Shown one piece after another: positions 46,252 to 58,251 of a DNA stretch of 64,000 nt (positions are counted from its first letter, which is position 1; the number at the start of each line of letters is the position of its first letter). The notes beneath the pieces are model-generated. The model had not been told where the DNA came from. It did not search any database and saw only the letters and a list, made by a program, of their open reading frames with translations. A program made the translations under genes and the position numbers. Source of the DNA: Isoperla grammatica (lineage: Eukaryota; Arthropoda; Insecta; Plecoptera; Perlodidae); NCBI GenBank assembly GCA_945910005.1, contig OX246745.1, positions 12,389,706-12,453,705 on the forward strand, read 5' to 3'.

Positions 46252-46479
46252 TGTTATGTATGCAATAATAAGACGGTATGCATTAGGATACTATGTTTAA
46301 TAAGTATAACTGTTCACGATACACTGTTTCATGGTAATACTAGTTGTTATGAAAACGTTTGTAACCGATCAACCATCCGAGGCAGCCACCTTGCGCGTCC
46401 TCCCGGCGTGCCCCCCACAGTGGCGCTACCTCTCGGTAGAATCCCAAGGGCGCTAGTTTCAAATGCCGTAAACACCACA
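46252..46479 (-). repeat. Gypsy 5' LTR
   Basis: 228 bp, upstream LTR for the - strand element. It is followed inward by one base and the primer-binding site. Confidence 0.96.
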
Positions 46480-46484
46480 GTAGT

Positions 46485-47322
46485 TTGAGAGGATAATGAT
46501 ATTAAAACACTAAACATGGAGGTTGTCACATGATAGTCTTGTTCTCTATTCTTAGACATGATGCAAAATGCAAATAAAACGGTGAAGTCTGAGATTTTCT
46601 AAAGTAAACATAGCTATAGGTCTTAACAACTGGGTTTGTATTGGGAGTTATGTTTATGGATCATGTAAAAGATTCATTACATTGCCTCCCCCCTTCCCCC
46701 CACCCTTCTTTGTTAAATACCGTAGTATTAGTAGTAGTAACGTTTTTGATGCCAATTGTCTTGAGAAACAATTGGGAAGGGGGGGCAAGGGGCGCAACTT
46801 TATGCTACTCCACCTCGTTTTATGCCAATAGTTTATTTGCTTAATACGTGCTTAATAGTGTTCTATACCCAAGTGTCTCCATTACTTGTATCAGACTTGA
46901 ATCTTCTTTGGTTTCCTTTCTGGTAAACACGGGTTAAGCTACCCCGAGCCAGGACAGGTGAACGACAGGACTCCTGTCAAGGATTTCTTCGGCCATGAGC
47001 TACTCCATCCAGGGAATTGTGTGTGTGCTGTGCTTTATAAGACTATTTATCGAGACGCCGTGGTTTTGCAGATCTCATATCTGCAGGTAAACCCGTGCAG
47101 GCCCTCTACACAACAGTTTTACGTACAATATGTGTTGACACGGCTTCTCATGCGAGTGTCGGCCAGTCCATGAGCAGGTGCAAGAGTGTTGTTGTTGCCC
47201 CAGCGTGCCCATGCACTAAGGACCCTTCGAAGGGAGGGCAAAGAGAGCAGAAGAAAGCCAGCCGCCATCAATCGGCAGTTTCGAGAAACCGATAGCTGCT
47301 CAAACAGTGGGGGAAGGAAGGA
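46485..47322. other. Intergenic sequence before the macrosatellite
   Basis: No gene was recognised. 46750-46785 has a small inverted repeat (CCAATTG...CAATTGG) followed by a G run. 46950-47310 is more GC-rich and looks like part of a dispersed repeat, but I cannot name it. Confidence 0.4.
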
Positions 47323-48754
47323 AGAATATGGATGGATTTACGAACTGATTGATGGTCTCTCTGGATTCAAACAGTATCCAAGAATACGATCTGAAGATAA
47401 ACACTCTGAAAATTGTAAAACAACATCTGAGGCCGTTTTGCAACCAAGGCTATTAATAGTCTTCTCGAAAATCGAAAATCAACTGTCTTTTAAAAACCTT
47501 ATTCGATAGACCTTAACCCCGTGAACGCAAAACAGTAAACCGATTTTTGCGGTAACGAACCGTTCGACCTTAAAAATTTAATTAATATTCTACTCAAGCA
47601 TTCTTATTGTAATTAAAACTACAAATATGGATGAATTTACGAGCTGATGGTCTCTTTGGTTTCACAAAGACTCCAAGAACGCGATCTGAAGATAAAAACT
47701 CGAAATTCTTTTTCAAAAGTTAAAGCCTTTTTTTCAAGTCCAAAAATTACAAAAATGTGTGCATTTGGTGGGAAAAGGAGTGGGGGAATGGGTCTCGAAC
47801 CCCGAACCTGGAGAAAACTAAGTGACGACGATACTGCGTACGCCATGCCACACGATGGATTGCATTGCTTACACTGGTAGATAACACACGTTGTTCTCAA
47901 TGTATGGCATTGATAGTTGTATTCAGATAGCTCATTGAACATAAAAACATCTCGGCTAACCGTTAATGCAAGGCCAACATTAACATGTTTCATGTATAAA
48001 TGTCCAATGGAGAAACTCTAATGATTATTTTCTTAACCCTTAGACAAGAGACGCTACGCGTCGTCAAAGACGTGCTCAAATACACTCTGTTTTTTTGGAT
48101 TATATTCTTTACGGCTATATTGTTTATTTGGGTGATCTTAAAATAATTTCCCAAGGTAGATCTAAAAATTGTCTACTTTGAAAAAAATCATCGCCTCGCT
48201 ACGTTTGTTGTGAACGACGTTAGGCGTCGTCGAAAATTCAACGATTTTCATGTCAAGTTCCACTTTCGTTACCGATTGTGGATGAACGGTGGTGTCTACT
48301 TAGTCGTAGCGTCGAACTTAAGATCAGTAAGAATCCTTGGTGACGTAGTATGAGCGTCGGTAGCGTCGGTTTACACAGGTCGTGGTGAGGCGACGCCAAC
48401 TTCAGGTAACCAAAATAGTAGATTTTTTGAGGTTTTTATTTTTTTACGGGTTAACGGTTTAAGATAGAATTTTTTGGTTGTCAGTTCCTTCTTATTCATA
48501 GCTCTCTTGATATGTTTCGTATTTTTAAAAAAATTAAAAATTTCAAAATTCTCCGATTGTGCTCTTCTGAGACAAAATTTGAAATTTTGGGCGCCTGTAT
48601 CTCTGTTAGTATGACCCCCAGCGTATTTTCGTTTTCAGGATGTCTAGATAATTAACGAAAAAAAAATAAAAAAACAAATTTGGATTACCCGTTTTTTACC
48701 CGCCACAGGATGGAAGTCGGAGCGCTTAGACTGGTACATAATATTGTACTGGTG
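47323..48754. repeat. Diverged left edge of the macrosatellite
   Basis: Truncated unit starts are seen at about 47323 and 47600 (ATGGAT...TTTACGA then CCAAGAA...CGATCTGA). A tRNA-like segment (-) lies at 47781-47859 and a recognisable core at about 48185-48690. The second tRNA-like segment is missing: TTACCCG is joined almost directly to CCACAGGATGG near 48700. Edge copies diverging from the interior are usual for tandem arrays. Confidence 0.85.
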
Positions 48755-49110
48755 TCAATGAATGCATGTATCTCGATACCTTCTTATTGTAATTGTAACT
48801 CTAAATAAAGATGGATTTACGAATTGAGGGTCTCTTTGGATTACTAATATATCCAAGAATACGATCTGATGATAAAAACTCTGAAAAACGAAAAAAAGCC
48901 GTTTTTTCCCAAGTCCAAAAATCCAGTTTCTACACCTTGTCAGTTTAAAATTGCATTCGATAAATGTTGACCATGCGAATGCAAAACCGCACGCGTTTTC
49001 GGCAAAAACGAGCAATTTGGCCGTTAAAAAATAAACCGTGTCTGAAGCGGCTCCATGCACATTGATGTATTGATATAACTGTGTGAATATGGATGAAAAA
49101 AAGAGTGATA

Positions 49111-49182
49111 GTGACGGGTCTCGAACCCCAGACCTCGAGCATGGTAACCGACGACGCTACCGAATGGCCATAGCACACGATG
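49111..49182 (-). tRNA. tRNA-like segment alpha, half-unit A (repeated in every unit)
   Basis: On the - strand an A-box-like TGGCCATTCGGTAGCG is followed by GGGGTTCGAGACCC containing an exact B box. The T-stem has an extra G and the outer stem does not pair well, so this is a tRNA-derived sequence rather than a functional tRNA. Copies recur at offsets of about 3165, 6331, 9497 and 12662. Confidence 0.5.
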
Positions 49183-49714
49183 ATACTTCCAGCGCTTACA
49201 CAGGTACAAGACATACTGCTCTCAATGTTGTGCATTGTTTGGGGTATTCAGATAGCTTATATCATAACCTCCTATAGCCGTCTGAATTCCTGATACACAT
49301 CAACAGAAAACGCAGTTTTGGGACTTTCAAGACTTGGTTCATTCTGATATCATAACCTCCTATAGCCGTCTGAACTCCTGATACACATCCACAGAAAACG
49401 CAGTTTTGGGACTTTTAAGACTTAGTAAACATCACTGAACAGCCAACATTGAAACATGTTTCCTGGGCTAACCATGTATAATAGGCAAACCAAAACATGT
49501 TCAATAAGTACACTGGGAATGGACAATGCAGAAAGTGTAGACATTATTGTCTTTACCCTTTAATCCGTGACGCTACGCAGTGTCAAAAACGTGCTAAAAT
49601 ACACTGCGTTTTTGAGTTTTTAATTTTTTACAGCTATATTGTTTACTTGGAATATCTTGAAGTTAATATGCAAGGTAGAACTGATAATTTTCTACTTTGG
49701 AAAAAATTAACGTG

Positions 49715-50233
49715 TACCTATGTTTGTTGTGAACGACGTCAGGCGTCGCCGAAATTTCAACGATTTTCTTGTCAAGTTCCACTTTCGGTACCGATTTAGG
49801 ATGAACGGTGGTACCTACTTAGTCGTAGCGTCGAACTTCAGGTCAGTAAGAATCCTTGGTGACGTAGTATGAGCGTCGGTAGCGTCGGTTTACACAGGTC
49901 GTGGTAAGGCGGCGCCAACTTCAGGTAACCAAAATAGTAGATTTTTTGAGGTTTTTATTTTTTTACGTGTTAACGGTTTAAGATAGAATTTTTAGGTTGT
50001 CAGTTCCTTCTTATTCATAGCTCTCTTGATATGTTTCGTATTTTTAAATAAATTAAAAAAATTAAAAATTTCAAAATTCTCCGATTGTGCTCTTCTGAGA
50101 CAAAATTTGAAATTTTGGGCGCCTGTATCTCTGTTAGTATGACCCCCATCGTATTTTCGTTTTCAGGATGTCTAGATAATTAACGCAAAAAAAATAAAAA
50201 AAATAAAAAAACAAATTTGGATTACCCGTTTTT
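49715..50233. repeat. Conserved core of the macrosatellite, half-unit A copy
   Basis: From TATGTTTGTTGTGAACGACG to TTTGGATTACCCG. Nearly identical to the half-unit B core at about 51200-51720, and still recognisable in the left-edge copy at about 48185-48690. It holds small palindromes (GACGTCAGGCGTCG) and long A/T runs (AAAAAAATAAAAAA). The surrounding parts of the half-units differ much more. Confidence 0.85.
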
Positions 50234-50316
50234 AAGCTACGAGCGCTTGAAAAAAAAATTGCCCCTTAGTAAACCCTTCTCAACTATTCTGCTCTGAATA
50301 TGGAAGAAAAAAAATT

Positions 50317-50394
50317 GCCGGTAACGGGTCTCGAACCCCGGACCGCGAAAACACTAGTCGGCGTCGCTACTACCTACGCCACGCCACAGGATGG
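50317..50394 (-). tRNA. tRNA-like segment beta, end of half-unit A
   Basis: The - strand reads GTGGCGTAGGTAGTAGCGAC (A-box-like) and then CCGGGGTTCGAGACCCG with an exact B box. It is present in each canonical unit and lost in the left-edge copy. Confidence 0.5.
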
Positions 50395-50769
50395 AAGTTG
50401 GAGCGCTTAGACTGGTACATATTGTACTGCTCTCAATGAATGCATGAATGTATCTCGATTCATTCTTATTGTAATTCTACACCTAACATAGATGGATTTA
50501 CGAACAGAGGGTCTTATTGGATTTAAAAAAAATCCAAGAATACGATCTAAAAATAAAAACCCCGAAAATTGAGAAAAAAACGCCTTAATTTTTTTTTTTT
50601 AACTTTCGGAGTTTTTATCATCAGATCGTATTGTTTGATTGGTTGATCGCGAAACCGTAAACCGTTTGTGGAAACAACGAGCCGTTTGACGGTTAAAAAA
50701 TAAACCGTGTCCATTCACGTTGATGTACAGATATAAATGTGTGAATATGGTGACAAAAAAAGGGTGTGT

Positions 50770-50842
50770 GTTACGGGTCCCGAACCCCAGACCTTAAGCA
50801 CTCGAAGCGCCGACGTTCCGCGTACGCCACGCCAACCGATGG
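50770..50842 (-). tRNA. tRNA-like segment alpha, half-unit B
   Basis: The - strand has GTGGCGTACGCGGAACGTC as A-box-like part and GGGGTTCGGGACCC as B-box-like part (one change from GGTTCGANNCC). It is the half-unit B counterpart of 49111-49182. Confidence 0.45.
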
Positions 50843-51800
50843 AAATAGTAGTGCTTACACTGGTATATAACACACTGCTCTCAATGTATGGCATATCTTG
50901 TTGTATCCAGATAGCTCGTCATCACGCCAACATTAAAACATGTTTCCTCGGCTAACCGTTAATGCAAAGCCAACATTAACATGTTTCATGTATAGAGTAT
51001 AAATGTCCAATGGAGAAACTCTAATCATTATTTTCTTAACCCTTTAACAAGAGACGCTACGCGTCGTCAAAGACGGGCTCAAATACACTCTGTTTTTTAG
51101 AATTATATTCTTTACGGCTATATTGTTTATTGTTGCGATCTTAAAATTAGTTCCCAAGGTAGATCTTAAAATTGTCTACTTTGGAAAAAATCATTGCCTC
51201 GCTATGTTTGTTGTGAACGACGTCAGGCGTCGCTGAAATTTCAACGATTTTCTTGTCAAGTTCCACTTTCGGTACCGATTGTGGATGAACGGTGGTACCT
51301 ACTTAGTCGTAGCGTCGAACTTAAGGTCAGTAAGAATCCTTGGTGACGTAGTATGAGCGTCGGTAGCGTCGGTTTACACAGGTCGTGGTGAGGCGACGCC
51401 AACTTCAGGTAACCAAAATAGTAGATTTTTTGATGTTTTTATTTTTTTACGGGTTAACGGTTTAAGATAGAATTTTTTGGTTGTCAGTTCCTTCTTATTC
51501 ATAGCTCTCTTGATATGTTTCGTATTTTTAAAAAATAAAAAAAATTAAAAATTTCAAAATTCTCCGATTGTGCTCTTCTGAGACAAAATTTGAAATTTTG
51601 GGCGCCTGTATCTCTGTTAGTATGACCCCCAGCGTATTTTCGTTTTCAGGATGTGTAGATAATTAACGCAAAAAAAATAAAAAAAATAAAAAAACAAATT
51701 TGGATTACCCGTTTTTAAGCTACGAGCGCTTGAAAAAAAAATTTCCCCTTAGTAAACCCTTCTCAACTATTCTGCTCTGAATATGGAAGAAAAAAAGTTT

Positions 51801-51878
51801 GCCGGTAACGGGTCTCGAACCCCGGACCGCGAAAACACTAGTCAGCGTCGCTACTGCCTACGCCACGCCACAGGATGG
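51801..51878 (-). tRNA. tRNA-like segment beta, end of half-unit B
   Basis: Nearly the same as 50317-50394 (GGCAGTAGCGACGC instead of GGTAGTAGCGACGC), with an exact B box. Confidence 0.5.
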
Positions 51879-51919
51879 AAGTCGGAGCGCTTAGACTGGT
51901 ACATAATATTGTACTGGTG

Positions 51920-54900
51920 TCAATGAATGCATGTATCTCGATACCTTCTTATTGTAATTGTAACTCTAAATAAAGATGGATTTACGAATTGAGGGTCTCT
52001 TTGGATTACTAATATATCCAAGAATACGATCTGATGATAAAAACTCTGAAAAACGAAAAAAAGCCGTTTTTTCCCATGTCCAAAAATCCAGTTTCTACAC
52101 CTTGTCAGTTTAAAATTGCATTCGATAAATGTTGACCATGCGAATGCAAAACCGCACGCGTTTTCGGCAAAAACGAGCAATTTGGCCGTTAAAAAATAAA
52201 CCGTGTCTGAAGCGGCTCCATGCACATTGATGTATTGATATAACTGTGTGAATATGGATGAAAAAAAGAGTGATAGTGACGGGTCTCGAACCCCAGACCT
52301 CGAGCATGGTAACCGACGACGCTACCGAATGGCCATAGCACACGATGATACTTCCAGCGCTTACACAGGTACAAGACATACTGCTCTCAATGTTGTGCAT
52401 TGTTTGGGGTATTCAGATAGCTTATATCATAACCTCCTATAGCCGTCTGAATTCCTGATACACATCAACAGAAAACGCAGTTTTGGGACTTTCAAGACTT
52501 GGTTCATTCTGATATCAAAACCTCCTATAGCCGTCTGAACTCCTGATACACATCCACAGAAAACGCAGTTTTGGGACTTTTAAGACTTAGTAAACATCAC
52601 TGAACAGCCAACATTAAAACATGTTTCCTGGGCTAACCATGTATAATAGGCAAACCAAAACATGTTCAATAAGTACACTGGGAATGGACAATGCAGAAAG
52701 TGTAGACATTATTGTCTTTACCCTTTAATCCGTGACGCTACGCAGTGTCAAAAACGTGCTAAAATACACTGCGTTTTTGAGTTTTTAATTTTTTACAGCT
52801 ATATTGTTTACTTGGAATATCTTGAAGTTAATATGCAAGGTAGAACTGATAATTTTCTACTTTGGAAAAAATTAACGTGTACCTATGTTTGTTGTGAACG
52901 ACGTCAGGCGTCGCCGAAATTTCAACGATTTTCTTGTCAAGTTCCACTTTCGGTACCGATTTAGGATGAACGGTGGTACCTACTTAGTCGTAGCGTCGAA
53001 CTTCAGGTCAGTAAGAATCCTTGGTGACGTAGTATGAGCGTCGGTAGCGTCGGTTTACACAGGTCGTGGTAAGGCGGCGCCAACTTCAGGTAACCAAAAT
53101 AGTAGATTTTTTGAGGTTTTTATTTTTTTACGTGTTAACGGTTTAAGATAGAATTTTTAGGTTGTCAGTTCCTTCTTATTCATAGCTCTCTTGATATGTT
53201 TCGTATTTTTAAATAAATTAAAAAAATTAAAAATTTCAAAATTCTCCGATTGTGCTCTTCTGAGACAAAATTTGAAATTTTGGGCGCCTGTATCTCTGTT
53301 AGTATGACCCCCATCGTATTTTCGTTTTCAGGATGTCTAGATAATTAACGCAAAAAAAATAAAAAAAATAAAAAAACAAATTTGGATTACCCGTTTTTAA
53401 GCTACGAGCGCTTGAAAAAAAAATTGCCCCTTAGTAAACCCTTCTCAACTATTCTGCTCTGAATATGGAAGAAAAAAAATTGCCGGTAACGGGTCTCGAA
53501 CCCCGGACCGCGAAAACACTAGTCGGCGTCGCTACTACCTACGCCACGCCACAGGATGGAAGTTGGAGCGCTTAGACTGGTACATATTGTACTGCTCTCA
53601 ATGAATGCATGAATGTATCTCGATTCATTCTTATTGTAATTCTACACCTAACATAGATGGATTTACGAACAGAGGGTCTTATTGGATTTAAAAAAAATCC
53701 AAGAATACGATCTAAAAATAAAAACCCCGAAAATTGAGAAAAAAACGCCTTAATTTTTTTTTTTTAACTTTCGGAGTTTTTATCATCAGATCGTATTGTT
53801 TGATTGGTTGATCGCGAAACCGTAAACCGTTTATGGAAACAACGAGCCGTTTGACGGTTAAAAAATAAACCGTGTCCATTCACGTTGATGTACAGATATA
53901 AATGTGTGAATATGGTGACAAAAAAAGGGTGTGTGTTACGGGTCCCGAACCCCAGACCTTAAGCACTCGAAGCGCCGACGTTCCGCGTACGCCACGCCAA
54001 CCGATGGAAATAGTAGTGCTTACACTGGTATATAACACACTGCTCTCAATGTATGGCATATCTTGTTGTATCCAGATAGCTCGTCATCACGCCAACATTA
54101 AAACATGTTTCCTCGGCTAACCGTTAATGCAAAGCCAACATTAACATGTTTCATGTATAGAGTATAAATGTCCAATGGAGAAACTCTAATCATTATTTTC
54201 TTAACCCTTTAACAAGAGACGCTACGCGTCGTCAAAGACGGGCTCAAATACACTCTGTTTTTTAGAATTATATTCTTTACGGCTATATTGTTTATTGTTG
54301 CGATCTTAAAATTAGTTCCCAAGGTAGATCTTAAAATTGTCTACTTTGGAAAAAATCATTGCCTCGCTATGTTTGTTGTGAACGACGTCAGGCGTCGCTG
54401 AAATTTCAACGATTTTCTTGTCAAGTTCCACTTTCGGTACCGATTGTGGATGAACGGTGGTACCTACTTAGTCGTAGCGTCGAACTTAAGGTCAGTAAGA
54501 ATCCTTGGTTACGTAGTATGAGCGTCGGTAGCGTCGGTTTACACAGGTCGTGGTGAGGCGACGCCAACTTCAGGTAACCAAAATAGTAGATTTTTTGATG
54601 TTTTTATTTTTTTACGGGTTAACGGTTTAAGATAGAATTTTTTGGTTGTCAGTTCCTTCTTATTCATAGCTCTCTTGATATGTTTCGTATTTTTAAAAAA
54701 ATTAAAAAAATTAAAAATTTCAAAATTCTCCGATTGTGCTCTTCTGAGACAAAATTTGAAATTTTGGGCGCCTGTATCTCTGTTAGTATGACCCCCAGCG
54801 TATTTTCGTTTTCAGGATGTGTAGATAATTAACGCAAAAAAAATAAAAAAAATAAAAAAACAAATTTGGATTACCCGTTTTTAAGCTACGAGCGCTTGAA

Positions 54901-55085
54901 AAAAAAATTTCCCCTTAGTAAACCCTTCTCAACTATTCTGCTCTGAATATGGAAGAAAAAAAGTTTGCCGGTAACGGGTCTCGAACCCCGGACCGCGAAA
55001 ACACTAGTCAGCGTCGCTACTGCCTACGCCACGCCACAGGATGGAAGTCGGAGCGCTTAGACTGGTACATAATATTGTACTGGTG
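51920..55085. repeat. Macrosatellite unit 2 (3166 bp)
   Basis: Nearly identical to unit 1. It has private changes such as ATCAAAACCTCC at the internal duplication and GGTTACGTAG instead of GGTGACGTAG near 54508. Confidence 0.97.
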
Positions 55086-58000
55086 TCAATGAATGCATGT
55101 ATCTCGATACCTTCTTATTGTAATTGTAACTCTAAATAAAGATGGATTTACGAATTGAGGGTCTCTTTGGATTACTAATATATCCAAGAATACGATCTGA
55201 TGATAAAAACTCTGAAAAACGAAAAAAAGCCGTTTTTTCCCAAGTCCAAAAATCCAGTTTCTACACCTTGTCAGTTTAAAATTGCATTCGATAAATGTTG
55301 ACCATGCGAATGCAAAACCGCACGCGTTTTCGGCAAAAACGAGCAATTTGGCCGTTAAAAAATAAACCGTGTCTGAAGCGGCTCCATGCACATTGATGTA
55401 TTGATATAACTGTGTGAATATGGATGAAAAAAAGAGTGATAGTGACGGGTCTCCAACCCCAGACCTCGAGCATGGTAACTGACGACGCTACCGAATGGCC
55501 ATAGCACACGATGATACTTCCAGCGCTTACACAGGTACAAGACATACTGCTCTCAATGTTGTGCATTGTTTGGGGTATTCAGATAGCTTATATCATAACC
55601 TCCTATAGCCGTCTGAATTCCTGATACACATCAACAGAAAACGCAGTTTTGGGACTTTCAAGACTTGGTTCATTCTGATATCATAACCTCCTATAGCCGT
55701 CTGAACTCCTGATACACATCCACAGAAAACGCAGTTTTGGGACTTTTAAGACTTAGTAAACATCACTGAACAGCCAACATTGAAACATGTTTCCTGGGCT
55801 AACCATGTATAATAGGCAAACCAAAACATGTTCAATAAGTACACTGGGAATGGACAATGCAGAAAGTGTAGACATTATTGTCTTTACCCTTTAATCCGTG
55901 ACGCTACGCAGTGTCAAAAACGTGCTAAAATACACTGCGTTTTTGAGTTTTTAATTTTTTACAGCTATATTGTTTACTTGGAATATCTTGAAGTTAATAT
56001 GCAAGGTAGAACTGATAATTTTCTACTTTGGAAAAAATTAACGTGTACCTATGTTTGTTGTGAACGACGTCAGGCGTCGCCGAAATTTCAACGATTTTCT
56101 TGTCAAGTTCCAATTTCGGTACCGATTTAGGATGAACGGTGGTACCTACTTAGTCGTAGCGTCGAACTTCAGGTCAGTAAGAATCCTTGGTGACGTAGTA
56201 TGAGCGTCGGTAGCGTCGGTTTACACAGGTCGTGGTAAGGCGGCGCCAACTTCAGGTAACCAAAATAGTAGATTTTTTGAGGTTTTTATTTTTTTACGTG
56301 TTAACGGTTTAAGATAGAATTTTTAGGTTGTCAGTTCCTTCTTATTCATAGCTCTCTTGATATGTTTCGTATTTTTAAATAAATTAAAAAAATTAAAAAT
56401 TTCAAAATTCTCAGATTGTGCTCTTCTGAGACAAAATTTGAAATTTTGGGCGCCTGTATCTCTGTTAGTAGGACCCCCATCGTATTTTCGTTTTCAGGAT
56501 GTCTAGATAATTAACGCAAAAAAAATAAAAAAAATAAAAAAACAAATTTGGATTACCCGTTTTTAAGCTACGAGCGCAAGAAAAAAAAATTTCCCCTAAG
56601 TAAACCCTTCTCAACTATTCTGCTCTGAATATGGAAGAAAAAAAGTTGCCGGTAACGGGTCTCGAACCCCGGACCGCGAAAACACTAGTCGGCGTCGCTA
56701 CTACCTACGCCACGCCACAGGATGGAAGTTGGAGCGCTTAGACTGGTACATATTGTACTGCTCTCAATGAATGCCTGAATGTATCTCGATTCATTCTTAT
56801 TTTAATTCTACACCTAACATAGATGGATTTACGAACAGAGGGTCTTATTGGATTTAAAAAAAATCCAAGAATACGATCTAAAAATAAAAACCCCGAAAAT
56901 TGAGAAAAAAACGCCTTAATTTTTTTTTTTTAACTTTCGGAGTTTTTATCATCAGATCGTATTGTTTGATTGGTTGATCGCGAAACCGTAAACCGTTTGT
57001 GGAAACAACGAGCCGTTTGACGGTTAAAAAATAAACCGTGTCCATTCACGTTGATGTACAGATATAAATGTGTGAATATGGTGACAAAAAAAGGGTGTGT
57101 GTTACGGGTCCCGAACCCCAGACCTTAAGCACTCGAAGCGCCGACGTTCCGCGTACGCCACGCCAACCGATGGAAATAGTAGTGCTTACACTGGTATATA
57201 ACACACTGCTCTCAATGTATGGCATATCTTGTTGTATCCAGATAGCTCGTCATCACGCCAACATTAAAACATGTTTCCTCGGCTAACCGTTAATGCAAAG
57301 CCAACATTAACATGTTTCATGTATAGAGTATAAATGTCCAATGGAGAAACTCTAATCATTATTTTCTTAACCCTTTAACAAGAGACGCTACGCGTCGTCA
57401 AAGACGGGCTCAAATACACTCTGTTTTTTAGAATTATATTCTTTACGGCTATATTGTTTATTGTTGCGATCTTAAAATTAGTTCCCAAGGTAGATCTTAA
57501 AATTGTCTACTTTGGAAAAAATCATTGCCTCGCTATGTTTGTTGTGAACGACGTCAGGCGTCGCTGAAATTTCAACGATTTTCTTGTCAAGTTCCACTTT
57601 CGGTACCGATTGTGGATGAACGGTGGTACCTACTTAGTCGTAGCGTCGAACTTAAGGTCAGTAAGAATCCTTGGTGACGTAGTATGAGCGTCGGTAGCGT
57701 CGGTTTACACAGGTCGTGGTGAGGCGACGCCAACTTCAGGTAACCAAAATAGTAGATTTTTTGATGTTTTTATTTTTTTACGGGTTAACGGTTTAAGATA
57801 GAATTTTTTGGTTGTCAGTTCCTTCTTATTCATAGCTCTCTTGATATGTTTCGTATTTTTAAATAAATTAAAAAAATTAAAAATTTCAAAATTCTCCGAT
57901 TGTGCTCTTCTGAGACAAAATTTGAAATTTTGGGCGCCTGTATCTCTGTTAGTATGACCCCCAGCGTATTTTCGTTTTCAGGATGTGTAGATAATTAACG

Positions 58001-58251
58001 CAAAAAAAATAAAAAAAATAAAAAAACAAATTTGGATTACCCGTTTTTAAGCTACGAGCGCTTGAAAAAAAAATTTCCCCTTAGTAAACCCTTCTCAACT
58101 ATTCTGCTCTGAATATGGAAGAAAAAAAGTTTGCCGGTAACGGGTCTCGAACCCCGGACCGCGAAAACACTAGTCAGCGTCGCTACTGCCTACGCCACGC
58201 CACAGGATGGAAGTCGGAGCGCTTAGACTGGTACATAATATTGTACTGGTG
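55086..58251. repeat. Macrosatellite unit 3 (3166 bp)
   Basis: Carries a set of variants shared only with unit 5: CCAATTTCGG near 56111, CTCAGATTG near 56411, TAGTAGGACC near 56467, GCGCAAGAAA near 56575 and ATGCCTGAAT near 56770. Confidence 0.97.

Larger units (their letters stand above)
41761..46479 (-). mobile_element. Full-length Gypsy-type LTR retrotransposon, apparently intact
   Basis: Two 228-bp LTRs (41761-41988, 46252-46479) are identical by eye, begin TGTTATG and end ACCACA on the + strand. A perfect 5-bp duplication GTAGT flanks it (41756-41760, 46480-46484). The - strand carries one continuous gag-pol frame in Ty3/Gypsy order (integrase after RNase H), a polypurine tract and a primer-binding site. 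No env-like frame follows. It is 4719 bp long and must be a very recent insertion. Confidence 0.97.
48755..51919. repeat. Macrosatellite unit 1 (3165 bp, two half-units)
   Basis: The first canonical unit. Half-unit A starts near 48770 and half-unit B near 50450; both start with a CTCGAT...TTCTTATTGTAATT...GATGGATTTACGAA block. Each half has two tRNA-like segments and one conserved core. Half A also holds an 88-bp internal duplication (49263-49350 and 49351-49438). Short open frames up to about 100 codons recur in each unit but show no coding signature. Confidence 0.97.

Noticed and set aside
41761..46479. Endogenous retrovirus with envelope gene
   Set aside because: Gag-pol ends within 70 bp of the 3' LTR, leaving no room for an envelope gene. 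It is an LTR retrotransposon.
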